Shown: one piece after another, positions 7,011-8,996 of the stretch
Layout: each line of letters starts with the position of its first letter
Numbering within the stretch: the first letter of the stretch is position 1
DNA from: DATBMY01 sp036554605
GTDB lineage: Bacteria > Acidobacteriota > Blastocatellia > UBA7656
Direction of reading: 5' to 3'
NCBI GenBank assembly: GCA_036554605.1
Contig: DATBMY010000410.1
Location: 1-8,996 of the forward strand
DNA length: 8,996 nucleotides
Made by a program: the position numbers and the translations under genes
Notes under the pieces: model-generated
The model's database searches: none
Seen by the model: only the letters and a program-made list of their open reading frames with translations
Told to the model about the DNA's origin: nothing

Positions 7011-7787
7011 ATGCGTCTTTACAAAGTTGCAGTGGTCATTTGCCTTTTCGCTGTCACGGCCCTCGGGCAGGATCCGTTAAAGCTCCTCCCGAAGGCTTAC
7101 AAGCTTCAATTCGAAAACGAGTGGGTCAAGGTCGTCCGCGTACATTACGCGCCGCACGAAAAACTTCCCGCGCACGAGCATACTCCTACCGCATCGGCTT
7201 ACGTCTATTTGAATGACGGCGGCCCCGTAGTCTTCAATCACATCGATAAAGACTACGGAGCCGTAACAAGGCCCCCGACCAAAGCGGGCAGCTTTCGCGT
7301 ATATCGCGGGCTTCAAGAACTCCACGAGGTAGAGAACAAGTCGGAGCTTCCGAGTCACTTCCTTAGAGTGGAGTTCAAGACCGATCCGGTAAACGAAAAA
7401 AGTTTGAGAGGCAAGTTTCACCGGGAACAGTACCCGGCCGGCGAGAACTTTCAGAAGGTGCAGTTCGAGAATGAGCAAATCCGCGTAACGAGATTGGTCT
7501 GCGCGCCGGGCAAAACGCTCGACGTTTCGACCAGCCCGGGCGAGCCGGCCCTGTTCATTGCATTGACCGATGCGCAGCTCAAGGTAAGCGGGGTAAAGCA
7601 GAAGACTGCTCGAATAAATCTCGGGCTCGGGCAGGCACGATGGGTTGAAATCAATCAACAAGAGCAGCTTGAAAACACCGGGGCGGCGCCGGCAGAGGTT
7701 TTGCGATTCGATTTTAAGACAAAGCCGCTTTCAAAAGAGGAATTGGAAAAGAATAAGAAGCACGAACACCCGAAGAGCGGGCAATAG
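7011..7787 (+). CDS. Secreted protein with two tandem cupin-like repeats
   Basis: The 258-residue product has a signal peptide (MRLYKVAVVICLFAVTALGQ, cleavage near residue 20) and is probably periplasmic. Two copies of one domain follow. Copy 1 (about 30-125) has KLQFENEWVKVVRVHYAP and ends HFLRVEFKTDP; copy 2 (about 148-238) has KVQFENEQIRVTRLVCAP and ends EVLRFDFKTKP. Copy 1 keeps cupin-type histidines H55 and H57 in PAHEH and H105 in QELHEVEN, possible metal ligands. In copy 2 these places read DVST and QEQLENTG, so the metal site looks lost. The tail (about 240-258) is lysine- and histidine-rich. The ribosome binding site is weak (GAGG eight bases upstream). The gene follows arsI by 86 bases and could share its transcript. 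The cupin assignment rests on the histidine pattern and beta-rich sequence; no enzymatic role is assigned. Confidence 0.75.
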   Translation: MRLYKVAVVICLFAVTALGQDPLKLLPKAYKLQFENEWVKVVRVHYAPHEKLPAHEHTPTASAYVYLNDGGPVVFNHIDKDYGAVTRPPTKAGSFRVYRGLQELHEVENKSELPSHFLRVEFKTDPVNEKSLRGKFHREQYPAGENFQKVQFENEQIRVTRLVCAPGKTLDVSTSPGEPALFIALTDAQLKVSGVKQKTARINLGLGQARWVEINQQEQLENTGAAPAEVLRFDFKTKPLSKEELEKNKKHEHPKSGQ

Positions 7788-7829
7788 ACCAACATATAAA
7801 ATCCCGTTCCTTTGCACCGGCAGCTCGGC

Positions 7830-7883
7830 TCGAAGCGTCCATGGTGAATCCCAGGTAAGACGGAAAGGCCATGGACGCTTCGA
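7830..7883. repeat. Perfect 15-bp inverted repeat in a convergent spacer
   Basis: TCGAAGCGTCCATGG (7830-7844) is repeated exactly inverted at 7869-7883, with a 24-base loop. It lies 43 bases after the cupin stop and 106 bases after the stop of the convergent oxygenase gene. Neither strand has a U-tract after the stem, so it is not a standard intrinsic terminator, although it could still stall or protect both transcripts. Smaller dyads follow at 7897-7907, 7933-7951 and 7952-7969. Confidence 0.85.
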
Positions 7884-7988
7884 CTCCTACAGCCTTGGCT
7901 TTAAGCCTGCTCGCAAACTCCCCCCCGGCTAAAGAGCGCTCGTATAGCTCTATCAAATCACATCTTGATGCGGCTCGTGCGCGGATAG

Positions 7989-8990
7989 TTACAGCACTTC
8001 GCGGCGCAGCTCTGGAAAGACGCGCGACACTTTGCCGAGCAGGTAATCACCATAGGTGCCTTGAAACTCGTGGACGCTTTTCTGGTCCCAGCGCTCTTCG
8101 CGGTTGTCAATCAACCGGCCATTGCTCTCAATCGGTTTTACTTCCGCATTGAAGTTCGGGTCGAAGAAGAATGCAAATGATAAGCGGTCGCGCTTTGCGG
8201 TATTGCGCACCCGATGTGGCGTCGACAGATAACGCCCGCCCGTCATACGGTCAAGCATGTCTCCAATGTTGCACACGAACGAGTTGGCCACGGGAGGGGC
8301 GGCTACCCATCGAGATTTTATCTTTATCTCCAACCCTCCCGACATATCCTGTCTCAGTATGGTTAACAGGCCATAATCGGTATGCTCCCCGACGCCTAAG
8401 AGCGATTCGCGCTCCGGCGTTTTAGAAGTCGAAGGATAGTTGAATATTCGAAACAGCACCAGCGGGTCCGCCGTGTAGCGGTCGGCAAAATACGTTTCTT
8501 CCAGGTCGAGGCTGAGAGCGATCCCGGTCATCAGCCGGTGCCCGAGCCCCGTCAACGCTTCGATGTAATCGAGCACGACCTCTCGAAACCCGGGTATATC
8601 GGCCGGGAAGAGGTTGCGGCCATGCATCGGCGTGCGCGCTTTCACAAGAGGGTGATCGTCTTCAAGCTCGGCCCCGAAATATATTCCCTCTTTGACATCG
8701 GGCTTGCCGGACGTGAGCTCGCCGCCGACCGGAAAGTATCCTCGCCACGCTCTCCCCCCGCGCGACATGCTTATACGCAGTTTTGACTCGGCATCCATCG
8801 CGAAGAACTGGCGGCTTGATTCTTCCAGCCGCCGCTGAAGCTTTTCATCTATCCCGTGCCCGACAACATAAAAGAAACCGCTGTCGCTACAGGCTTCCCG
8901 TATTTTTGCCGCGACTTCATAACGAGCTTTTGTCCCGCCGGCGAGCGGGCTCACGTCGATTCTGGGAATCTGCCGGCGGCCGCTTCTCAT
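7989..8990 (-). CDS. 2-oxoglutarate/Fe(II)-dependent oxygenase, isopenicillin N synthase family
   Basis: This 333-residue cytosolic protein has the full layout of the isopenicillin N synthase-like dioxygenases. The N-terminal DIOX_N domain starts at IPRIDVSPLAGG (8-19) and includes DSGFFYVVGHGI (36-47). The C-terminal double-stranded beta-helix core carries the iron triad H203 and D205 (GEHTDYGLLT) and H259 (STPHRV), and the co-substrate clamp R269 and S271 (RLSFAFF). All catalytic residues are present, so it should be active. The ATG at 8990 gives a normal N-terminus; only six bases upstream are in the window, so its ribosome binding site and promoter cannot be judged and an earlier start is not excluded. 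Substrate is unknown: relatives act on amino acids, peptides, flavonoids and nucleobase-like compounds. It converges on the cupin gene and shows no evident link to the arsenic genes. Confidence 0.9.
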   Translation of the reverse strand: MRSGRRQIPRIDVSPLAGGTKARYEVAAKIREACSDSGFFYVVGHGIDEKLQRRLEESSRQFFAMDAESKLRISMSRGGRAWRGYFPVGGELTSGKPDVKEGIYFGAELEDDHPLVKARTPMHGRNLFPADIPGFREVVLDYIEALTGLGHRLMTGIALSLDLEETYFADRYTADPLVLFRIFNYPSTSKTPERESLLGVGEHTDYGLLTILRQDMSGGLEIKIKSRWVAAPPVANSFVCNIGDMLDRMTGGRYLSTPHRVRNTAKRDRLSFAFFFDPNFNAEVKPIESNGRLIDNREERWDQKSVHEFQGTYGDYLLGKVSRVFPELRREVL

Positions 8991-8996
8991 AAGTAA

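Noticed and set aside
7714..7956. 80-codon minus-strand frame (and an overlapping plus-strand frame at 7871-8152) across the inverted repeat
   Set aside because: The minus frame starts with TTG without a ribosome binding site and runs into the cupin gene; the plus frame runs into the oxygenase gene. The residues repeated in it come only from the inverted repeat.
7830..7969. Integron attC or transposon-end interpretation of the inverted repeats
   Set aside because: No GTTRRRY/RYYYAAC core sites, no target duplication and no recombinase gene are visible.

Overview
The window reads as chromosomal DNA of a free-living Gram-negative bacterium, most likely from the Acidobacteriota. The lineage is inferred from the type of the largest gene: a 1,282-residue outer-membrane receptor with an N-terminal carboxypeptidase-regulatory-like domain and an Oar-like barrel, a family greatly expanded in that phylum. 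No rRNA, tRNA, CRISPR array, integrase or insertion sequence was recognised.

Layout. Bases 1-620 hold no gene I can support; they carry several short hairpins and, near the 3' end, two palindromes and a ribosome binding site that lead into the receptor gene (621-4469, +). A gene for a DUF418/YeiB-type membrane protein (4659-5849, -) converges on it and is interrupted by one in-frame TGA. Upstream of that, on the same strand, is an ArsR-family repressor (5958-6365, -). It is transcribed divergently from an ArsI/CadI-family dioxygenase (6463-6924, +). The shared intergenic stretch (about 6366-6462) contains an inverted-repeat operator that overlaps a near-consensus sigma-70 promoter facing arsI and an extended -10 promoter facing arsR. 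Downstream of arsI on the same strand is a secreted protein of two cupin-like repeats (7011-7787). A convergent 2-oxoglutarate/Fe(II) oxygenase of the isopenicillin N synthase type closes the window (7989-8990, -). Between the last two genes is a perfect 15-bp inverted repeat followed by smaller ones.

How the parts fit. The best-supported functional unit is the arsR-arsI pair: a thiol-based metalloid sensor controlling an enzyme family known to cleave carbon-arsenic bonds of trivalent organoarsenicals or to answer cadmium. The cupin gene follows arsI by 86 bases and may be read on the same transcript; a link to metalloid stress is only suggested by position. The DUF418 gene lies downstream of arsR and could be cotranscribed, but looks inactivated. 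No arsenite efflux pump, reductase or methyltransferase is visible, so a complete resistance pathway would need genes outside the window.

I did not find a clearly new biological system. The points most worth a second look are the overlapping operator and apparently leaderless arsR transcript, the combination of two cysteine pairs in this ArsR, the single TGA in the DUF418 gene, the duplicated cupin with a metal-less second copy, and the hairpin-rich convergent spacer at 7788-7988.
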